A stretch of DNA of 64,000 nucleotides from Sipunculus nudus (GCA_026874595.1 CM049319.1:67237917-67301916); one strand, 5' to 3'; positions 37,856 through 49,975 are shown, counted from the first letter of the stretch. Translations and numbers: made by a program. Notes: a model not told the origin generated them from the sequence alone.

Positions 37856-38217
37856 TTTTTCATCACAACCATGACACCCTGCAAGGTAACCAAAGGACTG
37901 ATGAGCCTGAGAAAACAGCCTTTGGTGTGAGGAAGGTCGTGTTCTCACCACCTCTTGTCAGATATGCGCCGTGTTGTGTCTGTAATTACCCAAAAGACAA
38001 CGAATGTCGGAGAAAGGCAGTGAACAAGATGCCAAGAAGCGACGCAAAGAAGAAAGGTTTCACTTTGGTAAAGGGGTCGGATATTGTGGAAGAGGGAGTT
38101 GGGGTACACTTGATGGGGGACAGCACCAGAAGATTGTGGGGTCACATAAGGAAGGCTGTTTTTTATTTGTTCAGATTAGTATTTTTTGTGTATATGTTTT
38201 CAGTGATTTTCTTCTAT

Positions 38218-38218
<1 letters not shown>

Positions 38219-38257
<39 letters not shown>
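38219..38257. repeat. (TA)n microsatellite
   Basis: About 19 TA units between the upstream repeats and the Penelope-like element. Confidence 0.95.
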
Positions 38258-38260
<3 letters not shown>

Positions 38261-38486
38261 TTTGTAGTTAGTCAGGAGGTCTTTTGATCTATGCCTGCAT
38301 GTCGCTGCGATGTCATTTCTTTTGTTAAGGGTGCATATAACAATAAGCGGTGAATAATAAATTACTTTTCCTCCAAACAAAGGTTACATGATTTAGATGA
38401 TGGGGAGTACGCTCTGGCTTTATCTTTTATCTTCCATTGTATGGTATATTGCACATTTAGGTCCTTTATTTTCCAAATAAATTCGC

Positions 38487-39430
38487 TTAATGTGGTAGAA
38501 TTTCGTCTTTTTTCGTTTTTGAAGCCTGAATTATGGGCCATTTAGCGTGTTTCGAATGTGTTTCCGTTAGGCCGATGTAGGTTTCTTGTCTCAGATTTTC
38601 TAGACGTGTTACGGTGGCCTGGTACACAATGTTTGTTGTAAAACATTTAACCACTAGTTGGCAATTTTGTTTGTCTCTACAGTTACATTTCTTCGGGTCA
38701 ATTTGTTGCGCACTGAATTTGTTCAGTATCTGCCTGTTGTGTCTCCTGTTATTTTGCCAATGTTTGGCATGCAGCTGTAATAGCTTTACTGTATTTTTAT
38801 TCAGTAGTTTGAGGAGCTTGTGCTCGGGTGGGGAGCATTTGTCAAGAAGATTAAAAATTGTTTTTCCAGTGTTTGTGGTCACGTTATTGCTGAATGGTGG
38901 GTTGAATCAAGTTATATTTCTCCTTCTGTTGCTTTTTGTCCTCTTAGTTTTCGTATCTTTGTCGGAGTAGCTGTGGGAGTGGTTTCGTAGTTTGTGGTTG
39001 TAGCCGCTATCTTGTAGCGCATTCTTTTAGGTAGGCGCTGCCTCCTCAAAAATCCTCTGGTAAGCTGAAATGCTGACGAGTCTTTTAATTATACTCTTCG
39101 GTATGTTTCTTATGACAGATGGTAGGTGGTTACTTTCCTTGTGTACGTACAGGGGGTTGTTGTTGGTTTTTAAATATGGCTTGAATGTGTCGCTGCGCAT
39201 GTCTAGTGATATGTCCAGAAAGTCCACAACCTTTGTTGTTTGCTTCTATTGTAATTCGGAGATTGTTCTCAGAGAAATTTTTGCAAATTTCTTTATTTTT
39301 ATGGCTTCCGTTTGTTTGGATTTTTTTTTATTTCTTTTTGCAAAAAGCTAATCCGTCGTCCCTGTATAGTCCTACGTTGATGTCAATGTGCTCCAGTTTT
39401 CTTCGGTCGATAACATACATGATATAAAGT
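38487..39430 (-). mobile_element. Penelope-like retroelement, 3' part (RT end plus GIY-YIG region), decayed
   Basis: Read on the minus strand, the reverse transcriptase catalytic motif LYRDDGLAF is at 39372-39340. It is followed by FLDISLDM, NNPLYVHKESNHLPSVIRN and FEEAAP. A linker leads to NCRDKQNCQL and TTNIVYQATVT...ETYIGLTE, which is the start of the GIY-YIG endonuclease region typical of Penelope-like elements. The frame is interrupted by at least two stops and frameshifts, and the endonuclease is cut short near 38487. This is a dead copy. Such elements copy themselves through an RNA intermediate. I cannot place the element within a named subfamily. Confidence 0.75.
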
Positions 39431-39829
39431 TAAAGGGTCAGCACTGACCCCTGCCGAGTCCAAGCTTTAAGCGTAAGGCATAAAAAGGTATAGTTCTTAG
39501 GCACTTTTTTTAGAAACTGTGCGGGCGGGCGATATTTTATTTTACCATTTTTGTATGTTTCGATGAAAATGTCATATGATGAGGATTAAGCATGAAAATA
39601 ATTTTTTTTTTTTTGCTGAACAGGCAAAAGCACTAAATTACAGAGGGAATCTGATCAAAATTGTATTATTTTATCTTCTTGAAAGATGAAAATAAAAGTG
39701 AATATTTTGATGAAAGGGGTTAAAATTTACGCGATCGGTGCCTGAGAACCGTACCTTTAATTTTTTGGCCTAATCTCTTGAGGTTTTGTACCTTTAATAT
39801 TAACCATAAGGGAACTATTTGTCACGTAT

Positions 39830-40097
39830 AAGGAGATTAGTCTCGCCAGTTTTTGTGGCAGATGGGATCTCGTATCTTTGATGCAGAGCCCATCAGACCA
39901 TGCTGCATCAAAGGCCTTTTCCACGTCGAGTATTGGGCTAAGGTATGCTATCTTCGCTTCGGGTGATTCATAATGGCATGATTAAGTTGGAATATATGAT
40001 CAAATGTTGATCTCCCCGTGCGAAAGCCTGACTGATCATTATTGAAATATGGGCTATCAAGCTTGCCCGGCTTAGTCTACGACAGCGTAGTAATTCG

Positions 40098-40143
<46 letters not shown>

Positions 40144-41000
40144 CAAACAGGATGGCAAGCTGATAAGCCTGAAATTTGTCGGTTCGTCAGTTGTCTTGAC
40201 AGGTTTTGGATACATTGTTACATTGTTATTCATGCTCTTTTCCATTCGATCAGAAAATATCTCCATGAAATGCACAGCCTGGATAGGCTTCCAATGTTCG
40301 CTGGACAGGGGTCCGAGATTTGCTTAAGTATCTTGTAAGTTTGTCCGACCAGGGACTCATTTGCCTTTGAATTTAGCAGGACCCGCTTTACGTCTAGATG
40401 TCGTCAGTGTCTTCCGTGGTCGGGTTTTTCTAGAGGGTTAAATATTGTTTTATGTTCATCATTCTTTAAGCCGTGTCTATATAATTATTACTACAGTCAG
40501 GGTGTGTCGGTTTTTTATTGTATTTGTTTAAAGGTATTAGAATGGTTCAGCATGACACTTTGATGAAGCAGCGACTGTGCCTTCAGGCGTGGTAGAGGTT
40601 CGGCCTGTCCTGTATCTGGATTTAATTTAGAGTTAGAGAAGCGTTTGAATTGTTTCAAAAATTCACCTGACTTTGTTTTATGGTGTTTTAACTGTTAATA
40701 TTATTCTCACCGTTGAGACCATTTTTTGGCAAAATAGCACGATCAACCAGCCTATTACTCTATTAAACAAAGCCCTGACTTCCTTGGTACGAGTGCATTG
40801 TTGGCAACGCTTGACTCGTCGCCTTCGGGCTACCATCTCTTTTATTTAGGCTACCATATCATTTATTAATGGGATGAAGTTCCATCAGTTTCTGTTTTGT
40901 ACTTTTCTCTCTGGAGCGACAGTATTGATGGTCTTTGTGATACAACGTGTCAGATTGGTTGCGATGCAATATAACTGTAAATGGGTGTTTATGTCAATTT
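39830..41000 (-). mobile_element. Jockey-like non-LTR (LINE) reverse transcriptase fragment, decayed
   Basis: The minus strand holds in order: a basic linker (MVARRRRVKR, about 40840), the RT block with TTDEPTNFRLISLPSCL (about 40190), and SGFRTGRSTFDHIFQLNHAI and EKAFDAAWSDGL (about 40030-39860). These correspond to the pre-RT region and the first RT motifs of non-LTR elements. A (TA)n run (40102-40140) has expanded inside the RT, and stops and frameshifts are frequent. Its downstream part is missing and the Penelope-like relic follows it. The subfamily assignment is tentative. Confidence 0.65.
40102..40140. repeat. (TA)n microsatellite inside the LINE fragment
   Basis: About 19 TA units interrupt the reverse transcriptase frame. 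Confidence 0.93.
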
Positions 41001-41386
41001 TAAAAGGATGTAACATTATATTTTTTAGGATTCCTAAAAAGTATACCAAAATTAGCTTTAGCGAGATCCTTAAATAATTTGGGCGGAGAAACCTGTGAAA
41101 AGTTTAAAATTTACAGATGCTGGTCAGTCTGCAGTATTTGTGGTGTGGTATTTAAAAATATGTTACCTACACTGACCGTCATGGCCCATCGGCAACTTTT
41201 TATTGAACAAGTCAGGGTTCAGGTTAGAAATCCTATACCATTTTCTGGAACAGAACAAAACAGTAGGGGAAATTAATTAAGATACATGATGGTATAAGAA
41301 GGAACTTGGCAAGTATAAGTGACCACACTAGGTCTTTCGCTTTCCTATTATATGACACACAGACACAAATATTTTCATTACACTCC

Positions 41387-41392
41387 TTTATT
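41387..41392 (-). terminator. Poly(A) signal AATAAA of the secreted-protein gene
   Basis: AATAAA on the minus strand about 240 nt after the stop codon, a reasonable 3' UTR length. No nearer AATAAA was seen. Confidence 0.55.
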
Positions 41393-41629
41393 CAAAGACA
41401 TCTGAAAAAAGTTAGTTTACACTGAAGTATGCTGATAGAGGTATACACTTGTTTCTGTGAGGCAATAATTTGTAGCTCATATTGCTTGACTTGCAGATTC
41501 AAGTATATAGATAAACATGGAGATGGAGATAAAATAAAACCTGGGATGTTTCATCATAGCCCTCCTTTAAAAAAACAGATAAGACGAAAGTTAGCGAATG
41601 TTCGGAGTATTCTGCCACATGCTCAAAGC

Positions 41630-44600
41630 TTACGCCCCAAGATCACCTGATACGAGGGTCAAGCTGCTTCCATGCCTGTCCCAGCAGGTGGCTTCTCCAT
41701 CATCACATGACACGATGGCGGCTCCCTGTCTGTTTGACCTAAGCCTAATCACCATACGGTGATGGTGGCCCATAGATGGCGTTGTATCTACCGTTATTGT
41801 TTCTCTACGAAGAAGTGCCATGACCTGCTGCGTTCCTAGTTCAACTTCATGTTTGTGAGGACTAGAGTTTCGTCTGGACAGACCCGTCTCAAGAACGACG
41901 ACTTCATCCCCGCTATTTACACTTGACCTAGTAGCTGAGGAAATGTAGGGTGACTCTCGGAACATGTAGATATTGTCTTTCATTTGCATAACGGCGTCCG
42001 ATAGTGCCTCCAGCTCCTTCCAGACGGCGCTGCCTTCAGCGTGAATAGGCATGATAGGATACCGCTGACGGATTTTCCCGATTCCTTTTATTTCCGGCAA
42101 AATGATTCTGGTGCCAGAGGCACGTACTTGTCTCACCTGACCCTGCGGGTCAAGGACGCTCACAGAGGCGCGTGTTGTGTCCGCTGGGTCCTCACCGGCT
42201 GAACCAGCGGAGAAGAACTCGACTGGTGTAAGGTAGTAGTTTTTAGAGTTAATACCATCATATGCCTTACCAGGGGAGTTGCTGCCGTCGCGCCCATTAG
42301 CATTTACCAACTGTCCCTCTGAGGATCTAGCATCTCCTCTGTACTGCAGATTGTAGGGATTCCACCTGGACAAAGGTGTCAAGAAGATGATTTCCATTGG
42401 GATGGCGTAGGTAGCACGCTGAGTCAGAGTGTAACAGACGTTCTTATTTTTGCCTTTTCCACATTTCTTAAAATCGATTCCAGCAATCTTAGACTGGTTC
42501 GTCAGGGCCACAAACAGGTTACGGTCAGAATATCCACGCTGACGAAACCTAAGACCCATGGCACCTTTCTTTTCTACCTCAAAATAACGGTGGTAGAAGG
42601 CGGCATTCAAAGGTTCATCGTTGTCTAACTGCATTGCTGTAGCATCAAATGCCGTGTCTATAATGTTGCCACCGTATCCATCTTTTCCTGGGACCTCCGC
42701 CATCAGCTCATCCAGAAGACTGCCTCGTTCTGCCTCCTCGGACTCTGGGTCTCCCGCGATCACTTGGTAACGAGCTGCGCGAGACTTGGAGTATGTGTCA
42801 AAAGTATACCTTCTCATGAAACGGGGAACTAAATCATCCACTAAACGGAGGTGCTTCAAAGGAAGGTCTTTCTTTAGTGGATGACACATAATGCGATAGT
42901 TCCACTGAGCGTATTCTGGCTTGCCATTCTTGACCCTTGTGATGGTTGAAGGAAGATAAGCGAAGTTCTCGTCTGGGTTTTTTCTGCCGGTGTAAGAAGT
43001 GAATCGTATCAGCTCCTGAAGATCCATCCATGTTGACGCCTCGATGGAGTGACGGTCGCTCTCGAACGATTCCTCAATGGCGTCTCCGCTCTGCGTCCAA
43101 CCTCCTTCTAGATAAACTAAAAGTGGACGGAAGTATGGACGGTAGTCCCTGTGGGTGACGTTTTGATCGCGGAAGGCAATGAAATACTCGCGCATTTCGG
43201 CGATCTGGTCATTCACGTCAGTTAGTGAGCTGACACTCACAGGGATTTGAGGAAACTCAACATCTTCCACTGCATTTTATTCTGTGCTTGTTGAATGAGG
43301 TTTCTTTAGACGGTAATCATTGTGTCGCGTACGGAACTCCAACCCGTTCAGCACAGCAATAAACTCGCCCATACCGACTGTTCGGACATTGTTAGCGTGT
43401 TCATGGATAGCAGCGATACTGTGTCCAGAGTGGTGAGGACTGTAGTATGGTCGGGTGCCGTCACGGTTGACGCGCTGCTGTTTGATGCCTGATGCACCGT
43501 CAGAGCGGATCCTCTCTTCCACATATAATTGCTGTAACATGGTTTGTCGGGCCAAACCGGCGATAATTTGCTCGGTTGCACTTAGATCATCAGGTTGATC
43601 AACATCACGTTTCTTTCTTGTTGAGTGACTCTCAGCTCCGTACCAGGACAGGTCAGCGTCAACAGCATCATGGGCGTCTGGGTCCTCCACTACAGAACTT
43701 GAACGTCGTACCCGGTAGGTCTGCTCCCAGCCTGCTGTCTTCTCCTCTGCTGGGAGGGCCAGGGCAAGGCCCAGGCTTATCAACAACACGCAGAATGTCT
43801 GAAATGACGGAAAGTCATTCATAGTCCAAGAATAAACAAGATGTCTGTGTTTAATTGATATTTAATTGCTATGCTATTTTTTTATAGCAGGACGAACGAT
43901 AATATGGAGGTATATATACAAAGGGGATTCTATTTGGGAATATGGTTAAAGTCAATAAGCGAATGCAAACGCGCAAACACTTGTTTGGGAACATATACAT
44001 CAATAAACTTGAGAATATTGACCTATAAGTGAAGGAAAACACGGGTTGCGCAGTAACCAACAGTATGAAAAGCCCATATGGCGGAGGCCTCTTTTATTTG
44101 AATGCATATTTCAAGTAACATTTTGCTTGCATACCGGCTTATACACCCGGGGATGCGGGGCCGGTGTGCTGTCAGTTTAAGCAAAATGTAACAACACTGG
44201 CTCTAGGGGGTCCTCGCTTTGCTGGTGTCCGTTTTGCTGGCGGCAGAAACATGCATGTCCATAATAAAATGGCTTTAATGTCATGTGATTAAATAACAGT
44301 AATGCAAGGAAAAGAATGACCGTCAGTTTTAACAAGGAACTGCAAGAATGAATTAATAAAAGTTAAAATGGTGTTAATTAGATGTTCATGGATGAGATTT
44401 TTCAAAAAATTTACAAGGATGATCTGATGTCATTCTTTCCTTCAAACTGCCAAGATATTTAGAGCTTGCGTCCCGGTGGATTCAAGCCAACGACAGCGGG
44501 TGCCGGACGTTTAAAATTTCAGCTGGGTGCACAATACAATACAGTTTTCTTATTACAATTCTTTGCTCTGTGCGCACCGTGGTGTTCCTGCCCAGAAAAC

Positions 44601-45723
44601 CTTGTCATAACAGGCAGCAGTTACAAACAACGTCAAGGACGACTGTATTGTATAAGCGCTGACAGGCTTCACTTTGGATAGTAACAGTAAGGGAACAGTT
44701 TTTTTCCGTTCATTTCTTTACTCAATGCAGATGTACGATAAAGGCCTGCAGTGATAGGAGTATGCGCTGAGCAGAGCCCTATATTGATTGATTTACTATT
44801 ATTTTTTTTTAAAGCTGATATCTGAAAGTCTTTAAGATAATATTTAAATGTCTTTTTGGTATCAGCCTTTTTTCTACATGGATATGATATGTTCCTTAAA
44901 ACCAAATGAGGGTGACCCCTACACCTTGGTCACAGGTTCGTTGTTCGTTAAGCTGCACTGAGCCTTTTGGCGGAATAAGTTCATTTTTTGGCGATCAGTC
45001 TTGATTGCTGTATATGAATGATATTTAATGAAGTCAGATATCCTACAATAAACGCTGTAAGGGATATTGATATCCATACAAGACCTTTTTAAAGTAATCA
45101 TTAACGTTTGTATATTCCCTCCCAAGGCAAAAGACAGTCACTGCACATTTTTTTTACTAATCTTGAATTTGATTAATTGACGTTCTAATGTATTAAATCT
45201 CACATCACATCATTAAGACTGTCCAGATTAACTTAGACGTCACTTTGAAACTATGTCTACAATGATACAAAACGCAATCGTAAACTAAGACCTGGGAAAT
45301 ACAACTTGTAAACTGAAATAATTAGATATAATATTAAAAAAAAACAGTGTATAGATGCACATTCACATAGGGATTTCTCTTAACACAGGTAGATGACATT
45401 TCTTATACACATTTCGTATAATATCATATAAAGTATTTCCCTATATCGGGTTATTTATTTTGATTTTGTAACTGGACCCCTCTAACATGATAATTAACCA
45501 GAATCTTAATAATAAATCAACATCTGAAAGCTACAAAGTGTGCACTATTGAGGGATAAATAAATGTCATTTTGAAAAAAAAATACTAGAAAAATGAGTAA
45601 ACATGCCAAAATTTAAGAGGCGCCACTAGTCACTGATCACCTTCAGTGATCAATATGTAGATCAAGTTTAATGAAAGACACATAGCCTCTAATCCTGTAT
45701 AATTGTACTGTATTTTACTTGCC

Positions 45724-45772
<49 letters not shown>

Positions 45773-47006
45773 GTTTTCCCATAACTAAAAAGCGTGCATG
45801 ATAGTTACTTCTTATCCCAATAACCATGACAATCTGTTAACATGTAAAGTTTGAAATACAATGTGACATTTGTGCACAGTGGAAGGACAGTCCTACGACT
45901 GAAATATGTGATTCTCGACCCTACAAGTAAAAGTCTAAGATGACCTGTCATTACGCCCTTTGTCAAGTTTGAACTTCAAACGTACTGAGGGTAATTTTTG
46001 CATCCTTCGAAATCTAGAGCGACGGCTGTAATTTGTCATAGAAAATTAGCATTCCGAAATCAAAAACACTCAAACTTACTTTTGGTGGTCTTTTGTTTTA
46101 TATATGAATATATGAGAATATAAGTAACAATGAGCTTATCCTTGATTTTCACCGATGACCTACCTGTATTTGTTACTATATAAAGACTTTCTTGCTTAAC
46201 ATTTTTGTTTCTTATTTTAATGTTGGATGGTCAGTCAACGGACGGACCGAACGGAAAAAGGGCCCTGTCCTCAGTTTTGATGATTAACAGTCAGACGAGC
46301 TTGAACCCGCAGCTTTTGGTCATCAAGGAACAAGATTTTTTTCAAATTGTTTATATTTTTATTCGAGCAAATTCATCGATTGTCTGCTTATAATATTTAA
46401 TTAAATGTATTTAACCTTCAATGTCTCATATTATACCCTAAATTGCTTAATATATTAGTAAAAAAAAGAATATAAATATGTATATAAATTGAAGAATAAA
46501 AAAAATTATAATTTAAATACATTTATAAACAAATAATTTATTTTATAGTAAATACAGCCTGTGAATGTTTTAATGTATTTATATACATTATATATAAATA
46601 TGCATAGAAATTGAAGAATAAAAAAATTATAATTTAAATACATTTATTAACACATAATTTATTTTATAGTAAATACAGCCTGTGAATGTTTTTAAGGGAA
46701 AGATTAACATCTAGTTAAAAAATCTATTTTTATAATATGAAGTTTTTTATTATACGCCTTTCTAAATAGCCCTAGAACTTGTCTTCCTACCGACATACGC
46801 TTCATCCAACATATCTCCAGATTCCCGAGGACTAAATCTTATCAAATCATTATATCTGATTTATATAATGTATTATATAATTATATATATGATTTGCGTG
46901 TTAACTCATTTCTGCCCGAAAGTAGAGTAATTGCCTTTTGCCCTAGCTCGGAAACATGATGTTATAAAGTATTTTTAGGGAAGTAATTTGTAAAAATGCT
47001 TACCAT
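41630..47006 (-). CDS. Secreted protein of unknown function, frame interrupted by TAA
   Basis: Coding begins with ATG at 47006-47004, the last three bases of exon 2 (47051-47004, acceptor TATTTTTACAG, donor ATG|GTAAGC). It continues in phase 0 in exon 3 (43798-41630, acceptor CCGTCATTTCAG). The result is a clean signal peptide (MTFCVLLISLGLALALP), better than the intronic ATG at 43822. Furin-type sites follow at residues 30-33 (RVRR) and 62-65 (RKKR), suggesting a secreted propeptide. A long conserved-looking region follows (DYRPYFRPLLVYLEGGWTQ, WNYRIMCHPLKKDLPL, RATYAIPMEIIFLTPLSRWN, RYPIMPIHAEGS) with three N-glycosylation sequons (NVT, NQS, NSS). I believe similar uncharacterised proteins exist in marine invertebrates, but cannot verify it. 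Codon 175 (43279-43277) is TAA, with the same frame open on both sides. It could be a sequence error, a null allele, a young pseudogene or readthrough. Confidence 0.75.
43825..46470. other. Intron of the secreted-protein gene, left part
   Basis: AT-rich intronic sequence with a (TA)n run at 45726-45769. No other gene is supported inside it. Confidence 0.5.
46473..46700. repeat. Direct duplication of a ~105-bp AT-rich segment
   Basis: The string TTGAAGAATAAAAAAA followed by AATTTAAATACATTTAT and AATACAGCCTGTGAATGTTT occurs at about 46488-46577 and 46609-46699, an offset of about 121 bp. It lies in the intron of the secreted-protein gene. Confidence 0.85.
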
Positions 47007-47146
47007 GATAACGACACACTCCTTATCGTCGAACGTCCCAGAAAGGTGTTCCTGTAAAAATAACTGGAGCGTTTTAAAAATGTTCATAACATTATATATG
47101 ATGTTATTTCATGGGTCAGTCTTATATATAGCGAAAGATAGATAGA

Positions 47147-47186
47147 TATATATCGTGATATTATATGTATATATGTGCGTGCCTGC

Positions 47187-47236
<50 letters not shown>
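47147..47236. repeat. Compound TA and GA microsatellite
   Basis: A TA-rich stretch (47147-47206) passes directly into (GA)n (47206-47236). Confidence 0.9.
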
Positions 47237-47240
<4 letters not shown>

Positions 47241-47473
47241 TGAAAGAGAGTACAATTAAATTTATATTCAAATACAGATCTTCCCGAAGTTCTTTTTTTT
47301 AGTTCAAGTACTGATAATACCAGTATATTGACCTTTTTTAATTTGTTTAAACAAAACATCTTTTAGATTTTACACATACATATATGATTAGATATAACAG
47401 ATTGTTAATGTTCGTGTATAAGCAGCAGTTAATTTTCCTTTTTCGATGAAAACTTAATAAAACAATAACTTAC

Positions 47474-47527
47474 TGTATAAATGCTGCGGTTCGTATGATG
47501 GGAGTCCACTCGGCTCGCCTTCCCGGC
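47474..47527 (-). other. Non-coding first exon of the secreted-protein gene
   Basis: It starts about 30 bp after the TATA box and ends at a near-perfect donor, TATACA|GTAAGTTATT (GT at 47473-47472). It contains no ATG, and neither does exon 2 until its last codon, so the first ATG of the mature transcript is the proposed start. The exact transcription start is inferred. Confidence 0.65.
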
Positions 47528-47549
47528 TGCACAGTGTGTCAGGGCGCCC

Positions 47550-47593
47550 TATATATACCCTCAAAAACCGAGAATACGTGGTAACCACGTGGT
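47550..47593 (-). promoter_or_regulatory. TATA box and palindromic E-box upstream of exon 1
   Basis: On the minus strand GGGTATATATAGGGCGCC holds a TATA box (47557-47550). About 30 bp further upstream lies the CACGTG E-box (47586-47591), part of an inverted repeat ACGTGGTAACCACGT (47576-47590). E-boxes of this form bind bHLH-type factors. A TATA promoter suggests regulated or tissue-restricted expression. No reporter or expression data are available. Confidence 0.6.
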
Positions 47594-47599
47594 TTCATA

Positions 47600-49130
47600 T
47601 CCAAGGTGCGGTTATATTGTAAGCCTCGTTTCCACTGTGCGCTTGGTTTGCACAGGTGGTCTTGAATGGCTGTAATATTAAATTATGATATGATATTAGT
47701 TTTCCTTAAACATTTCACCGTGCTGTCTCAATAGTCCTGGGAAGTCCAGTACGTGTACAACTATACTCAGGTGTCCGGTGTCGTGTCCATCGAAATAACA
47801 GTAGATTGTACATGTTTACATTACAGCGTTATAGACCGTTTATCTTGCACTTATTAAATAAGGTCCCAGTTATTGCATCGAAATATTTGTTAAAAATGAA
47901 GGAATACGTTGTAAAATAAAATAAAGTATCATGATTTCTGCAACGATATGGGCAGACATATGCAGTTAACATTTGTGCATTTTATTCTTCAGTAACAATA
48001 CATATTTGAAAAAAAAATGTACGATGGTTATGACATAAAGAAGCTGCAGGGTTTATCTTGTTCACATCGTCTTTACACACTCATTTTTTATGCGTGTTAC
48101 ACGTAACATATATCAGCTGGCATGATTATTTACAACTTTACTCATCCAAAATTTAAAATCCTGAATTATTTTTATGGCCAACATTCATTTTATAAAGTGA
48201 TCTTAAGATTCGTCTCATTTAATTGTATCGAAAAAAAGGAATTGTTGTCAATATGGCCGTCAAAGCTAACATGTTTAAAGTTTTAAAAAGTATTTATGTT
48301 ACTTGGAATTATTGCCATTTCAGTTTATGTTCACAGGGAATTCCTAGTATGTGACCCCTATTAAATATATGTGTCAGTATTTGGAGTGTATTTTAATCAA
48401 CCCACTGTTTGACCGTACATTTGATATTTCATCAAAATATGGCATAACGCAGACAGTTAATCTTTTCGTCAAGTTTTGGATATGTCAGTTGTGATATGTA
48501 TTTATACTTATGCCTGACGAGCATTACGTGACATTAAGTTATTGAAAAAAATACCCCTTTGGTTTACAGCTAGAAGTTAGACTAATGACTATAAATAAGA
48601 ATAGTATAACATTTATTTCGATCTGAAAACTAAATGTAAATAAAGGACGTGAATGAAACGTCATTACGTTGTAACTACATGAAGAATAATACTACATGAA
48701 AATCAAATCTGAAATATTGCAAAATCAAACATGAAGCATGAATAAAGATTAGATGTAATGCAAATTTGACTCCAGTGTTGTTTCTCGATATTTCTTAGAC
48801 AATGTTCGTAAATCAACAGAACAACATAATTTGTTTACAACATTGTCCAAAACACATTTATTGATATAGCGGTCATATGAAAAGCAATGGAAATTGAAAT
48901 CACCAGTACATTTACCATTGGAAAGAAAGGTGTATCAAATTGTTAACAATTATATTTTCTTATAAGGTGTATCAAAGTTGGGAGTTCATAACACGTTATT
49001 AAAATTGTCTATATCAACGACACTTTGAACCTACCGAAAATAGTTATTCTGAATCGGCGGACACTGAAAAAGATTAATACTCTTTTTAAAGAAAACTATT
49101 GAGCACAGGTACAAATAATTTAATAGTACG
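47600..49130. other. No gene recognised
   Basis: AT-rich sequence upstream of the secreted-protein gene; distal regulatory elements may lie here but none can be identified. Confidence 0.4.
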
Positions 49131-49136
49131 TTCAAG

Positions 49137-49215
49137 AGGTCTGTAGCGTAAGAGGTAGCGCGCTAATCTAGAGCTCATTGATCCGAGTCCCACAAGCGTC
49201 GACCGCCTGTGTCCT
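49137..49215 (+). repeat. tRNA-like sequence, probably a SINE head
   Basis: It carries an A-box-like GTAGCGTAAGAGGTAGCGCG and a B-box-like GATCCGAGTCCCAC at roughly tRNA spacing. No complete cloverleaf can be folded by eye. More likely a tRNA-derived repeat than a gene. Confidence 0.45.
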
Positions 49216-49596
49216 GCTATGATAAATTTTTCAGTTTCATTTGACGGTAACTCGTGAGTTTACCTGAGAAAGTTAGTTCACAATAAAATACCGATAAAAA
49301 CATAGCAAAGCTTAAATCCAGTAATAAAAGGTGAACCACTTTTCTTACTCGCGTGAGTAAAATCTTATTTTTTTTACTAAACTTTTTTAATGCTATTCGC
49401 AGAAACAAGAAACTGCAAGACAGAAATAATTGTTAATATAATGTAAAATTTATGAAATTTTTTATGCATAACGAGATTACCTCGTCAGCAAGTTATCAAG
49501 TTTGTGGAGCTTCAGGCTACTGCACGGGTGAAAATTACTGTGCCTTTCAGATAACTCATATAAAGCAAAAGAATGACTGACAGCGCGGCAAAAGTT

Positions 49597-49975
49597 GTAC
49601 ATATCAAACATATATAATGCCGGGATGGAGATACCTGCACTTGATCTGTTTCAATACACAGATGCAATAAAGAGTATAATGCAACCGCGGACCCTTCTGC
49701 GTGACCGCCTTCTACTGTCACCTGGGTTTTATATGTGGGTTAGTCTTAGAGGAATTTTCATCCATCTATGTTCTCATTATTTGTTATCCGAATGGACAAA
49801 GAAAATTTACTCTAATAGATCACAGCACTTCAAACTGGAACACTTGCTAACCAACTGAACTAGTAATGTTTTAAAATTGCACACTGGAAAATAAAACACT
49901 CTTGATTTATTAGAATGTGGGTTAATTAAATTAACTGTTATTTAAGCATTCCAGTTGCTCTCCTTTGTGAAGAGG
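49597..49975. repeat. Direct segmental duplication, copy 1
   Basis: Starts GTACATATCAAACATATATA and includes ATGCCGGGATGGAGATACCT and TCCGAATGGACAAAGAAAAT. It matches 55883-56278 closely in the same orientation, with small indels. Neither copy has a recognisable ORF. Confidence 0.92.

Noticed and set aside
37141-38271. 376-residue plus-strand ORF
   Set aside because: It runs through an interspersed repeat, a CTTT microsatellite and a (TA)n run, so the frame is open by chance and composition.
43250-43330. Skipping the TAA by a 42-nt intron (GTCTAAAG...ATGCAG)
   Set aside because: The length is a multiple of three, but the donor is non-consensus, there is no pyrimidine tract, and 42 nt is very short for an animal intron.
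43798-43822. ATG at 43822 as start of the secreted protein
   Set aside because: It lies in a pyrimidine-rich acceptor sequence (CCGTCATTTCAG) and gives a poorer signal peptide than the spliced start at 47006.
43576-43824. Plus-strand ORF opposite the secreted-protein exon
   Set aside because: It is a shadow of the minus-strand gene, which has signal peptide, splice sites and a long frame.
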